Source of the DNA: Rhodoferax sp. OV413
GTDB lineage: Bacteria > Pseudomonadota > Gammaproteobacteria > Burkholderiales > Burkholderiaceae_C
Direction: 5' to 3'
Length of the DNA stretch: 64,000 nucleotides
NCBI RefSeq assembly: GCF_900104385.1
Contig: NZ_FNJA01000002.1
Span: 496,001-560,000, forward strand
Under the pieces are notes generated by a model that worked only from the letters and a program-made list of their open reading frames with translations, did not search any database and was not told where the DNA came from. Below, piece after piece: positions 15,698 to 24,494 of this stretch. Numbering within the stretch: position 1 is the stretch's first letter; each line of letters starts with the position of its first letter. The position numbers and the translations under genes were made by a program.

Positions 15698-17146
15698 TCA
15701 GATAGGATAGTGCTGCGGCGTGGTCTGGATGCTGAGCCAGCGCAGGTCGGTAAACGCGTCGATACCGGCGCGCCCACCAAACCGGCCGACACCACTGGCT
15801 TTGACGCCGCCAAACGGCATTTGCGGCTCGTCGTGCACCGTGGGGCCGTTGACGTGGCAGATGCCGGATTCAATGCGCTGTGCTACCTGCAGTGCGCGGG
15901 CAATATCGCGGCCGTAGACGGCGGCCGACAAGCCGTAGGCGTTGTCATTGGCGCAGCGAACGGCTTCTTCCACCCCGCGGACTCGCACGATGCCTTTGAC
16001 CGGGCCGAAGGATTCTTCGCTGTAGATCTTCATGGCGGGGGTGACGTGGTCGATCAGCGTTGGCAGCATGAGCGTGCTGTCTGCGCGGCCACCGCACAGT
16101 AGTTGGCCACCGGCCTGCAGCGCGTCGTCCAACAGCATATTGCAGCGGTCCACCGTGGTCTGGTCGATGACCGAGCCCAGGGCGGCGCCCGAGCCTGTTG
16201 CGCCAGGTACCAGCGTACGGGCCTTGCGGGCGAGCCGCGCCACGAATTCGTCCGCAACGCTCTCGTCCACGATGATGCGCTCGGTGGACATGCAGATCTG
16301 CCCCGAGTTGAGGAATGCGCCAAAGATGGTGCCGTCCACGGCCTGGTCCAGGTCCGCATCGTCGAGCACGAGCAGCGGTGCCTTGCCACCCAGCTCCAGC
16401 ACCACGGGCTTGAGGTGTTCAGCGCATTGGGCGGCGATGATCTTGCCCACCTTGGTGGAGCCCGTGAAGTTGACGCGGCGTACGGCGGGGTGCGCAACCA
16501 TGGCAGCCACCACGGCGCCCGCGTCGGCATGTGCGTTGCTGATGAAGTTCACCACTCCCGCAGGCAGGCCGGCGCGGGTGAACGCATCGGCGATGGCCCG
16601 GTGGGTTGCCGGGCAGGATTCCGATGCCTTGAAAACCACGGTGTTCCCGCAGGCCAGGGGCACGGCAATGGCGCGCACGCCCAGAATCAGCGGCGCATTC
16701 CAGGGGGCGATGCCCAGGGACACGCCGGCCGGCTGGCGTACCGCCAGCGCCAGATTGCCGGGCACGTCCGAGGGGATGACTTCGCCGTTGATCTGGGTGG
16801 TGAGCGCGGCCGCCTCGCGCAGTATGCCCACGGCGGTGACGGCGTTGAAGCCGGCCCAGAGTTCGCTGGCGCCGGTCTCGCCCACCATGGTCGCAATCAG
16901 GCTGGGTAGGTGGCGCTCCAGTTCGTCCGCTGCTTTGCTCAGCATCAAGCGCCTCTCGGTAGGGCCGGTTCGCGACCATGCCGCAAAGGCCTGCTGCGCC
17001 GCGACCACGGCCGCCACGGCGTCCGCTGGGCTGGCCGCTGCAGCCGTGGTAACGACCTCGTGGGTGACCGGGTTGCGGCGCTCGAAGGTGGCGCCCGAGC
17101 GGGCATCGGCAGATTCGCCTTGGATCAGAAGTTGGACGGTGTTCAT
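15698..17146 (-). CDS. Aldehyde dehydrogenase, vanillin/salicylaldehyde type
   Basis: 482 residues, NAD(P)-dependent aldehyde dehydrogenase. Rossmann and catalytic landmarks are GIAPWNAPLILGVRAIAVPL, FKASESCPATHRAIADAF, FTGSTKVGKII, the general base in VLELGGKAPLLVLDD and the nucleophilic Cys in NSGQICMSTERIIVDE. AGGAGA precedes the ATG. The gene begins 9 nt after the stop of the dioxygenase gene on the same strand. This suggests that it oxidises the aromatic aldehyde (vanillin or 4-hydroxybenzaldehyde type) released by that enzyme to the benzoate. Confidence 0.9.
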   Translation of the reverse strand: MNTVQLLIQGESADARSGATFERRNPVTHEVVTTAAAASPADAVAAVVAAQQAFAAWSRTGPTERRLMLSKAADELERHLPSLIATMVGETGASELWAGFNAVTAVGILREAAALTTQINGEVIPSDVPGNLALAVRQPAGVSLGIAPWNAPLILGVRAIAVPLACGNTVVFKASESCPATHRAIADAFTRAGLPAGVVNFISNAHADAGAVVAAMVAHPAVRRVNFTGSTKVGKIIAAQCAEHLKPVVLELGGKAPLLVLDDADLDQAVDGTIFGAFLNSGQICMSTERIIVDESVADEFVARLARKARTLVPGATGSGAALGSVIDQTTVDRCNMLLDDALQAGGQLLCGGRADSTLMLPTLIDHVTPAMKIYSEESFGPVKGIVRVRGVEEAVRCANDNAYGLSAAVYGRDIARALQVAQRIESGICHVNGPTVHDEPQMPFGGVKASGVGRFGGRAGIDAFTDLRWLSIQTTPQHYPI

Positions 17147-17155
17147 GGGTATCTC

Positions 17156-18613
17156 CTAAATGGTTTGGGGGGTCGATGGCGCCCAGTCGCCGTGAAAGCT
17201 ATCGCGCAGCCGTATGGGTAGCTTGATCTGCGCGATGGGGCCGGCCGTGATGTCGGCGGCGTTCAACACCACCACGGAGGCCAGCCCCGTATCGTGGTGG
17301 TCTACCACGGCCAGCAGCAGACCTTCCGCGCCGGGAACCGGCACCAGCTGCGGTTCCTGGAAGGTGGTGGTGTCCGATAGAAACAGCGACGTGACGCCAC
17401 CCGTTTGCGTGTCAACGCGCACCAGGTGGTTCGAGCCCAGGCCGATGGGGCCCGTCACGAGCTGGCTTTTGCGGGGGTCGATGCCGCCGTAGTAGATGAA
17501 GCGGTGCGGCTGCATGGACACGCGCTCGTCGATGCGTGGCAGCTCCCCCGGTATCGGGCTCAATACGCGCGAGTTGAATGAAGACTCGGGGTTGTCGGCG
17601 TCGAAGCACCAGCGCGTGAGATAGGGCGCATTGGCCTCCGGGTCGTGCGCGCTGCCGTCCCGCGCCGGTACATAGGGAAAGACATTGCGTGCCGAGACGC
17701 ACAGGTCGACGGTGATCTGGCTACCGGTATTGAAGGCGTTGGCCACATGGTAGGAATAGCAGGCCGGCCGGCGGAACCAGCGCATGTCTTTGGCCGAACC
17801 GTCTCTGCGCATCACTCCTATCCAGGTGTCCAGTGCGCCGTCCCACATCCAGTGCGTGCCGCCGGCCTTCATGCGGTCCAGATCGCAGACCGTGGGGAAG
17901 ACGGAGAAGATGACGTAGTCGCGCGTCACCGCGAAATCGTGCTGCATGGCGGCGTAGGGCGCTTCGAACCACTCTTCGCGCACCAGTGCGCCGTGCTTGT
18001 CGGCCACGCAGAAGGCGACGTCTTTGCTGGCATCGCCGGCCGCCTCGTAGCCAAAGAACAGCCATTCGTCGGTTTCCGGGTCGCGCTTGGGGTGGGCGGT
18101 GACGGTGCGCGAACGCAGTTTTCCATCGAAGTCGTGCCGGCCCTTGGTTTCCAGTGTCACCGGGTCCAGCTCGTAGGGCAGGCTGTCTTCCTTGAGTGCA
18201 AACAAGCGCCCTGCGTGTACGAAGGCGGTGGTATTGGCCGTGCCACGGTCCAGCCCGCGTACCGAAGCATGGTCGGTGTACGGGTTGCGGTACAGGCCGA
18301 ACAGGGATCGGTGGGCTGCACGCTCGGCTTCAAAGCGCTGCGTGCGCACGTAGCGCATCGTGAAATCCACCCGGCCGTCGGCAAAGCGGAATGCGCTCAC
18401 GGCACCGTCGCCATTGATGTAGATGTCGTCGCCCAGCATGGGTGGGTATTGGGGGTCGGGGCCGCACCGGTACCAGCTGCCTTGCAATGCCTGGGGCAGC
18501 TCGCCCACGACTTCCAGGTCTTGAATGTGGCATTCGATGCGCGAGGGCGCATTCATTCCGCTGAATTGCGGCAGAGGTGGAAACTGGCGGCTGGGGCTTG
18601 AATCGTTAGGCAT
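17156..18613 (-). CDS. Carotenoid-oxygenase-family dioxygenase (lignostilbene / isoeugenol monooxygenase type)
   Basis: 485 residues, seven-bladed propeller family with a four-His non-haem iron centre. The His ligands appear in VTAHPKRDP (near 165), MQHDFAVTRDY (near 226), YSYHVANAF (near 286) and the C-terminal DSFHGDW (near 474). The block HRSLFGLYRNPYTDHASVRG resembles bacterial isoeugenol-cleaving enzymes more than plant carotenoid dioxygenases. It cleaves an aryl-conjugated C=C bond with O2 to give a benzaldehyde. It is the middle gene of an MFS transporter-dioxygenase-aldehyde dehydrogenase operon. A second possible start is M20 (18556). Confidence 0.9.
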   Translation of the reverse strand: MPNDSSPSRQFPPLPQFSGMNAPSRIECHIQDLEVVGELPQALQGSWYRCGPDPQYPPMLGDDIYINGDGAVSAFRFADGRVDFTMRYVRTQRFEAERAAHRSLFGLYRNPYTDHASVRGLDRGTANTTAFVHAGRLFALKEDSLPYELDPVTLETKGRHDFDGKLRSRTVTAHPKRDPETDEWLFFGYEAAGDASKDVAFCVADKHGALVREEWFEAPYAAMQHDFAVTRDYVIFSVFPTVCDLDRMKAGGTHWMWDGALDTWIGVMRRDGSAKDMRWFRRPACYSYHVANAFNTGSQITVDLCVSARNVFPYVPARDGSAHDPEANAPYLTRWCFDADNPESSFNSRVLSPIPGELPRIDERVSMQPHRFIYYGGIDPRKSQLVTGPIGLGSNHLVRVDTQTGGVTSLFLSDTTTFQEPQLVPVPGAEGLLLAVVDHHDTGLASVVVLNAADITAGPIAQIKLPIRLRDSFHGDWAPSTPQTI

Positions 18614-18658
18614 GGCTAGGGATGGTGGAGTGGAAAGAGACAGTGGGTGCTTGCAGCT

Positions 18659-19843
18659 TCATGTGGGGCTGAGCGGTGAGGCGCTGCGGCGATGGCCTGC
18701 GTGCGCATGGCGTGAGGTCACCACCACGGACAGGGCCAGCGCGATGGCGTAGACCATGGCGGCCGCCCAGCCCACGTTTCGAAAGCTGCCAGCCCCGACG
18801 GCGAATGCGCCGATGGCGGGGCCCAGCGCCTGACCCATGAAGACCGACGCATTGGCCAGGCCTGGCAAGCGGCCTGTGGTGTCCATCTCGGCGGAAAGAG
18901 TCAGCAGATAGGTCAGTCCGAAGAACCACACCAGCATGGTGACGCAGGCGGTAAGCGCATACACCGCCACGTTGTCGCCATAGACCATGAGCAGCGTCGC
19001 AATCATGGAGCCCGCAAACCCCAGCAGCTGGGCCGTGCGGTGGCCCATGCGTTGCCCCAGCATGCCCGCTACCGCTGCGCCAGCCGCACCCGACAAAACG
19101 CTGAGTCCGAGGATCATGCCGATGTGCTCGGGCGCGATGCCGATGGCTTTGCCAATGCGCTCCTGGTAGATCCACAGGGCACCATGTCCGGCGAAGAGCA
19201 GAACCACCAGCACCAGCAGCAGAACGTGGTTCAGCTGCAGGGGGCTGGATGCAATCGAGTCTGTGCCCTTGTTGTCCGCTGCCAGCCCATGCGCAGGAAT
19301 CCGTCCACACACCAGCAGGCTCGCCACACACATCACAACGAAGCCTGCGAACACGGCGGGAATGCCGTGCGCCGCAATGACTGGCGGCAGTATGCCCAGT
19401 GAGATCGCGCCCCACAGCAGGACGCAGATGTTGAGCGTGGCAAAAGTCTTGTCTTTGTGGGTACGCAAGGTGGTGCTGGCGTAGACCACGGCCTGGGCTA
19501 CGCCACCCGCAGCTCCCGACAGCAAACGGGCCGCGCAAAACAGGGTGAAGCTATCGGCCACCATGCTCCAGGCGTTGGAGGCCAGCAGAACCACCAGGGC
19601 GGTACGCATCAGGTGCTGCCGGTTCTGCCGGTGCGCGCCAAAGGCTGTGATGGTGCAGGCCAGCGCCATGGACACCAATTCAATGCCAAACAGCATGCCC
19701 ATTTGCTGCAGGCTGATTCCCATGCGGTCCACCAGGGCGCCGCCCAGCACGGGTTGCATCTGGATGGTTCCCATGGCGGTCACCATGCAGAGGGCCAGCG
19801 CGAACATGGTGGTCTTGCTGTCGATTTTTGTAATAGCGTGCAT
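18659..19843 (-). CDS. Major facilitator superfamily transporter
   Basis: 394 residues with about twelve hydrophobic helices. A signature MFS loop is ALVDRMGISLQQMG in the first half, with GMLGQRMGHRTAQLLGFAGS at the helix 8-9 region. ATG 19843 is preferred since GGAGA stands just before it; ten extra residues upstream are possible but lack support. First gene of the operon that continues with the stilbene-type dioxygenase, so it may import the phenylpropenoid or stilbene substrate or export a product. Confidence 0.88.
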   Translation of the reverse strand: MHAITKIDSKTTMFALALCMVTAMGTIQMQPVLGGALVDRMGISLQQMGMLFGIELVSMALACTITAFGAHRQNRQHLMRTALVVLLASNAWSMVADSFTLFCAARLLSGAAGGVAQAVVYASTTLRTHKDKTFATLNICVLLWGAISLGILPPVIAAHGIPAVFAGFVVMCVASLLVCGRIPAHGLAADNKGTDSIASSPLQLNHVLLLVLVVLLFAGHGALWIYQERIGKAIGIAPEHIGMILGLSVLSGAAGAAVAGMLGQRMGHRTAQLLGFAGSMIATLLMVYGDNVAVYALTACVTMLVWFFGLTYLLTLSAEMDTTGRLPGLANASVFMGQALGPAIGAFAVGAGSFRNVGWAAAMVYAIALALSVVVTSRHAHAGHRRSASPLSPT

Positions 19844-20108
19844 AGCACTGTCTCCGTAGATAGGGTCCGGCAAGAATAGGAAATACGGCGGTATGCATCT
19901 GGCATCAGCGCGCCGGGATTGACTGAGCGTGTCAGCGCCATCTCAGGGATTTCCCTGGCGCCATGTCCTCGGCCCCTCGGGGCATTTGGCAAGGCCAGGT
20001 TAGGTGCGGGAAATGAGTATTCAAATCTCACCTATTGAGACTTTGCGTTGACGGTCTTGGGAATGAAGGCGACAGTCGCTGCACTGCTCCATCACCTTGA
20101 TTGCCGCT

Positions 20109-20945
20109 ATGCACAACACGACAGAACTGCAGGCTGCCCTGCACACCATCAGCTTGTATTCACCCGACCCGCTGGCCATGGCCCGCTTCTACAGCGCTGC
20201 GTATGGCATGTCGCTGGAGGCGGTGGAGGGTGGTTATGTGTGCCGCGGCCCGGGCCGCCAGGTGCAGATCACCACCGGCCCCGCCAACCAACTGGGTTAT
20301 GCGCAGTTTGCGCTGCACACCCCGGCCGCCTGGCAGCATCTGCGCCAACGCGTCCAGGCCTTGGACGCCCAGGCCGTGCCTGCCCATTACCCCGCCGGAG
20401 CCGTCGCCGTGTGCGACCCCGATGGCAACCGGATCGTCTTCACCGCGCCGGAGGATTCTTCTTTGGCTGGCAGCCATGCCGAACTGCCTGCGGCCACGCT
20501 ACAGCATTTCGCCTTGCGCACGCAGCAGCTGCCACAGATGCTGGCCTTCTATACCGACCAGTTGGGCTTTGTGCTGTCCGACGCGGTGCGCGACGCCGAA
20601 GGCCAGCTGCGCGCCTGCTTTCTGCGCAGCGACCATCTGCACCATGCGCTGGCGCTGTTCCTTGCGCCCGTATCCTGCTTTGACCACCAGTCCTTTGAAG
20701 CGCCCGACTGGGCCAGCATGAAGGCCTGGGGTGACCACATGGCCAGCCTGCGCGAGCCCATCGTTTGGGGCATAGGCCGCCATGGGCCGGGCAACGACGT
20801 GTTTTTCATGGTGCGCGACCCGGATGGCAACCTGGCCGAGATTTCCGCAGAGATTGAGCATTGCGAACCCGGCCGTCCCGCCGGTGAGTGGGCCCACGAG
20901 GAGCGCACGCTCAACCTCTGGGGCAAGGCCATTTTGCGGAGTTGA
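20109..20945 (+). CDS. VOC-fold extradiol dioxygenase (type I, catechol 2,3-dioxygenase-like)
   Basis: 278 residues with two vicinal-oxygen-chelate modules (about 8-118 and 128-260). The C-terminal module holds the probable Fe(II) ligands: His in LQHFALRT (near 139), His in CFDHQSFE (near 198) and Glu in DGNLAEISAEIE (near 246), with GRHGPGNDVFFM before it. ATG 20109 is used. Followed by an IclR regulator and a flavoprotein hydroxylase; the hydroxylase would supply the catechol that this enzyme cleaves next to the hydroxyl groups. Confidence 0.87.
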   Translation: MHNTTELQAALHTISLYSPDPLAMARFYSAAYGMSLEAVEGGYVCRGPGRQVQITTGPANQLGYAQFALHTPAAWQHLRQRVQALDAQAVPAHYPAGAVAVCDPDGNRIVFTAPEDSSLAGSHAELPAATLQHFALRTQQLPQMLAFYTDQLGFVLSDAVRDAEGQLRACFLRSDHLHHALALFLAPVSCFDHQSFEAPDWASMKAWGDHMASLREPIVWGIGRHGPGNDVFFMVRDPDGNLAEISAEIEHCEPGRPAGEWAHEERTLNLWGKAILRS

Positions 20946-20952
20946 GGACAGC

Positions 20953-21738
20953 ATGCCCAGTACCAACCGCATGTTGCGCATCCTCGGCCTGTTCGCCCTG
21001 GACCGCCCGGTGATATCGCCGGAGTGGCTGATGGAAGAGCTTGGGGTGTCGCGCGCCAGTGTGTACCGCGACCTCGGCCAGCTGACCCGCGCCGGCATGC
21101 TCGAACGCGTGGCCGATCGGGGCTATGTGCTCGGCCCCATGGTGGTCGAGCTGGACCGGCAAATCCGCCTGACCGACCCCTTGCTGGAAGCCGCGCAGGA
21201 ATTGCCTGGCAAGTTGGCCGATGAGACCGGCGGCACCATCCTGCTGTGCCGTTTCCATGCCAACAAGGTGATGTGCATCCACCAGGTCAATGGCCAGAAC
21301 CCGGCCTTGTCCGTCAGCTACGAACGTGGCCGTGCCATGCCGCTGTACCGCGGTGCCACGTCCAAGATCATCCTCGCCTGCCTGCCAGCGGCCCAGCTGA
21401 AGCAGCTGTGGGCCAGCGAGCGCCAAACACTGGTGGCTGCCGGCCTGCCCGACGACTACGCCCAGCTCGTGGAGGTGCTGGCCGCGCTGCGGCAGACCGG
21501 TTACTGCGTGACTGCGGGCGAGGTCGATCCCGATGCTGTGGGCTTCGCGGTGGCGCTGCGCGACGGCGAGCAACTGCTGGGCAGCCTCAGCGTGGTGATG
21601 CCCGCCGCCCCCCTCACCGCAGCGCAACGCAAAACCACATTGAGCCGCCTGCAAAGTGCGGCCGGCCGTATCGAAGGGCGGCTGCAAGACCAACGCGACA
21701 AGGCGCGCGCCCAAAAAAGCAAAACGGAGACCCCATGA
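20953..21738 (+). CDS. IclR-family transcriptional regulator
   Basis: 261 residues. The N-terminal winged helix is seen in MLRILGLFALDRPVISPEWL and LGVSRASVYRDLGQLTRAGM, and the C-terminal effector domain contains GTILLCRFHANKVMCIHQV, MPLYRGATSKIILACLP and VGFAVALRDGEQLLGSLSVV. Unusually it sits inside the catabolic operon, 7 nt after the dioxygenase stop and overlapping the hydroxylase start (ATGA at 21735). This predicts regulation together with the enzymes it controls. Confidence 0.93.
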   Translation: MPSTNRMLRILGLFALDRPVISPEWLMEELGVSRASVYRDLGQLTRAGMLERVADRGYVLGPMVVELDRQIRLTDPLLEAAQELPGKLADETGGTILLCRFHANKVMCIHQVNGQNPALSVSYERGRAMPLYRGATSKIILACLPAAQLKQLWASERQTLVAAGLPDDYAQLVEVLAALRQTGYCVTAGEVDPDAVGFAVALRDGEQLLGSLSVVMPAAPLTAAQRKTTLSRLQSAAGRIEGRLQDQRDKARAQKSKTETP

Positions 21739-23402
21739 ACGCAGCCCTGCCTGTGTCGGCCATTCCCCCCGGGATGGCCGACGAGATACCCGACGAGATA
21801 CCCGACGAGACACATTTCCCCGTGGCCATCGTCGGCGCCGGCCCTACCGGACTGATGCTGGCCAACCTTCTCGGCCAGCAGGGCATCCGCACGCTGGTGA
21901 TTGAGCGCAGCACCAACACTGTGGGCGAGCCCCGTGCCGTCACCATTGACGATGAAAGCCTGCGCACCGTGCAGGCCACCGGCCTGATTCACGAGGTGCT
22001 GCCGCAGGTGGTGCAAGGCTATGGCGTGCACTACTACTCATGGCGCGACAAGGAATTCGCCCGTATCGAGCCGCAGAGCCAGGAGTATGGGTTCCCTAAG
22101 CGCAATGCGTTTCGCCAGCAGTTGCTGGTGGGCCAGCTGCGCGACGGACTGCAGCGCTTTGCACATACCGCCATTTGGTTTGGCCACGAGCTGGTGCAGT
22201 TCCGCGACGAGGGCGAAGATGGCCAGGTCGTGCACCTGCAGCTCAACCACGGCGGCGAGAGCAAACACATCACCTGCCAATGGCTGGTAGCTTGCGACGG
22301 CGGCCGCAGCCCGGTGCGCGAGCAGCTGGGCATCAAGCTCACAGGCAGCACCTACGACGAGAAATGGCTGATCGTCGATCTGCTGGAGCGCAACTCGGCC
22401 TTTCGCCACACCCGCACCTATTGCGACCCGGCACGGCCGGCGATCCGCCTGCCCGGGCCGCAGGGCACACTGCGCTACGAGTTCATGTTGCATGAAGGCG
22501 AAGACCATGACGTAGCTCTGGACGAGGCGAATGTGCGGGCCTGGATACGCGCCCGCAACCCGGCCGATGCGGAACTGGCCATTGCCCGCAAGGTGGTCTA
22601 CGCCTTCCATGCGCGGGTGGCCGAGCGCTGGCAAACGGGCCGGGTGTTTTTGGCAGGTGATGCAGCCCATCTCACGCCACCGTTCGCCGGCCAGGGTATG
22701 AACAGCGGTGTACGCGATGCCGCCAACCTGGCCTGGAAACTTGCCGCCGTGGTGCGCGGTGACATGGCGCCCAACCTGCTTGCCAGCTATGCGCAGGAGC
22801 GCAAGCCCCACGCCTGGTCGCTGATCCGCATGGCGGTGCGCATCGGCACCTTCATGCAGCCCAAGTCGGTGCTGGCGGCCATGCTGACCCAGGGCGCGCT
22901 GAAGTTGTGCAGCCTCTATCGGCCGGTGCGTGACTATGTGCTGCACCTCAAGTTCAAACCCAAGCCGCGCTTTTTTGAAGGATTTTTTGTTCCGGGCGAG
23001 CATGCCGATGCGCTCGTGCCTGCGGGCCAACTGCTACCCCAGCCACAGGTGGAGCTGCCGGGTGGCGCCCATGTGCCGCTGGACGACCTGCTGGGCCACG
23101 GCTTCGTATGGCTGGGCCTGGCCGACGCCCCGCTGCCTGCCGGCTTCAGCCTGCCCTGCCGCACCCTGCGCATCGTGGCGCAGCAGGATGACTTTTTGCC
23201 CGCAGCAGACGGTGTGGACGCGGTGCTGCGCGACGTAGAGGGTGTGCTGGAACGCATCCTCCGCAGCGCCGGTGCCCGCGCGCTGCTGCTGCGGCCCGAT
23301 CGCTATGTGCTGGCCTACCTGGGCTGCGCCGGTACACAGGACGACATGCATGGGCTGCGGTTACTCGAACGGTTTGCACAGCCGCAGTACACCCCGTCTT
23401 AG
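21735..23402 (+). CDS. FAD-dependent aromatic monooxygenase (MhpA-like 3-hydroxyphenylpropionate hydroxylase family)
   Basis: 555 residues, class A flavoprotein hydroxylase. Dinucleotide fold VAIVGAGPTGLMLANLLGQQ (about residues 31-50), the DG motif WLVACDGGRSPVREQLG near 188 and the FAD ribityl motif VFLAGDAAHLTPPFAGQGMN near 305. The C-terminal 130 residues form a thioredoxin-like extension, as in MhpA. It hydroxylates a phenol to a catechol using NAD(P)H and O2. The N-terminus carries a 12-nt tandem repeat giving DEIPDEIPDE. It probably makes the substrate of the extradiol enzyme two genes upstream. Confidence 0.9.
   Translation: MNAALPVSAIPPGMADEIPDEIPDETHFPVAIVGAGPTGLMLANLLGQQGIRTLVIERSTNTVGEPRAVTIDDESLRTVQATGLIHEVLPQVVQGYGVHYYSWRDKEFARIEPQSQEYGFPKRNAFRQQLLVGQLRDGLQRFAHTAIWFGHELVQFRDEGEDGQVVHLQLNHGGESKHITCQWLVACDGGRSPVREQLGIKLTGSTYDEKWLIVDLLERNSAFRHTRTYCDPARPAIRLPGPQGTLRYEFMLHEGEDHDVALDEANVRAWIRARNPADAELAIARKVVYAFHARVAERWQTGRVFLAGDAAHLTPPFAGQGMNSGVRDAANLAWKLAAVVRGDMAPNLLASYAQERKPHAWSLIRMAVRIGTFMQPKSVLAAMLTQGALKLCSLYRPVRDYVLHLKFKPKPRFFEGFFVPGEHADALVPAGQLLPQPQVELPGGAHVPLDDLLGHGFVWLGLADAPLPAGFSLPCRTLRIVAQQDDFLPAADGVDAVLRDVEGVLERILRSAGARALLLRPDRYVLAYLGCAGTQDDMHGLRLLERFAQPQYTPS
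21780..21810 (+). repeat. 12-nt tandem repeat in the hydroxylase N-terminus
   Basis: GACGAGATACCC is present 2.6 times head to tail, encoding Asp-Glu-Ile-Pro units at residues about 16-25. Copy-number change would add or remove four residues without shifting frame. Confidence 0.85.
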
Positions 23403-23467
23403 CTGCCCGTGCAACTCCTTTTCACCGCGGCGACAAGACCGCCTTTTCATCCATCCAGGAGACAACC

Positions 23468-24451
23468 ATGGTTCTTATTTCTTCCAAACTGCTTGGCGTA
23501 GCCGTGCTCGCCTCCTTGGCCTGCGTGGTACTACCCACGCGGGCGCAAACCTTTCCCAGTAAACCGGTGCGGGTGATTACGCCGTTCCCGGCCGGAAGCG
23601 GACCTGAGGTGGCCTTGCGTCTGGTAGCCGATGGGCTCAGCAGGCGCTGGGGCCAGCCGGTGATCGTCGACAACCGTCCCGGCGCCAGCGGCTTCATCGC
23701 CATCGAGGCTATCAAGCGCGCTACGCCTGATGGCCACGAACTGCTGCAGATGGACAACGCGCAGATGGCGGCCCAGCCCTTTTTGTTCAAAAAACTTCCC
23801 TATGAACTGCTGCGCGACTTTGAGCCAGTGACGCCGATCCTGCGCAACTATTTCTTCGTCAACGTGCCCATTGGCAGCCGCTACAAGACCATGACCGATC
23901 TGCTGGCCGGCGCCAGGGCTGCACCGAACCAGGTGAACTACGGTTCCTGGTTTGTCGGCAGCCCCGGCCATATTGGTGCGGCGATGCTGGAGGCGGCCAC
24001 CGCCACCCATATGACCCATGTGCCGTACAAGGAAATGTCGCAGCTCTATGTGGCTGTGGGCAACCAGGAGGTGGACTGGGCTTTTGGTAGTGCCGCCAGC
24101 GCCGGTGGCATGCAGCGCGCGGGTAGGACGCGCTACCTGGCCGTTGCGGCGCCCCAGCGAGTTGCCGCTTTCCCGGACGTGCCCACGGTGGCCGAATCTG
24201 GTGGGCCGGCTGGCTTCGAGCTTAGCGCCTGGACCGCGTTGCTGGCGCCCAAGGGCACACCCAAGGCGGTGATCGAAAAGATCCAGAAGGACGTGGCGGC
24301 CGTGCTGGCCGCGCCCGAAGTGAAAGACAAATACGCTGCCATGTTCTACGAGCCCTATGCGCTCGATTCCATGCAATTTTTGCAGCAGCTGCGTAGCGAC
24401 ACCCAGCGCTATGGCGACACCATCAAGCGGCTCAATATTTCGCTCGATTGA
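23468..24451 (+). CDS. Bug-family periplasmic solute-binding protein (tripartite tricarboxylate transporter type)
   Basis: 327 residues with signal peptide (cleavage near PTRAQ). Bug/TctC landmarks are FPSKPVRVITPFPAGSGPEV right after the signal, VIVDNRPGASGFIAIEAIKR near 75, MTHVPYKEMSQLYVAVGNQE near 180 and the C-terminal GTPKAVIEKIQKDVAA. AGGAGAC precedes the ATG. No TctA/TctB membrane genes are present. Bug proteins of this group are usually orphans that bind aromatic or carboxylic acids, so uptake or sensing of the pathway substrate is likely. Confidence 0.93.
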   Translation: MVLISSKLLGVAVLASLACVVLPTRAQTFPSKPVRVITPFPAGSGPEVALRLVADGLSRRWGQPVIVDNRPGASGFIAIEAIKRATPDGHELLQMDNAQMAAQPFLFKKLPYELLRDFEPVTPILRNYFFVNVPIGSRYKTMTDLLAGARAAPNQVNYGSWFVGSPGHIGAAMLEAATATHMTHVPYKEMSQLYVAVGNQEVDWAFGSAASAGGMQRAGRTRYLAVAAPQRVAAFPDVPTVAESGGPAGFELSAWTALLAPKGTPKAVIEKIQKDVAAVLAAPEVKDKYAAMFYEPYALDSMQFLQQLRSDTQRYGDTIKRLNISLD

Positions 24452-24494
24452 CCCGATTTGCCCCGATTCAACCAACCTTTCCAGAAAGCCCTTC

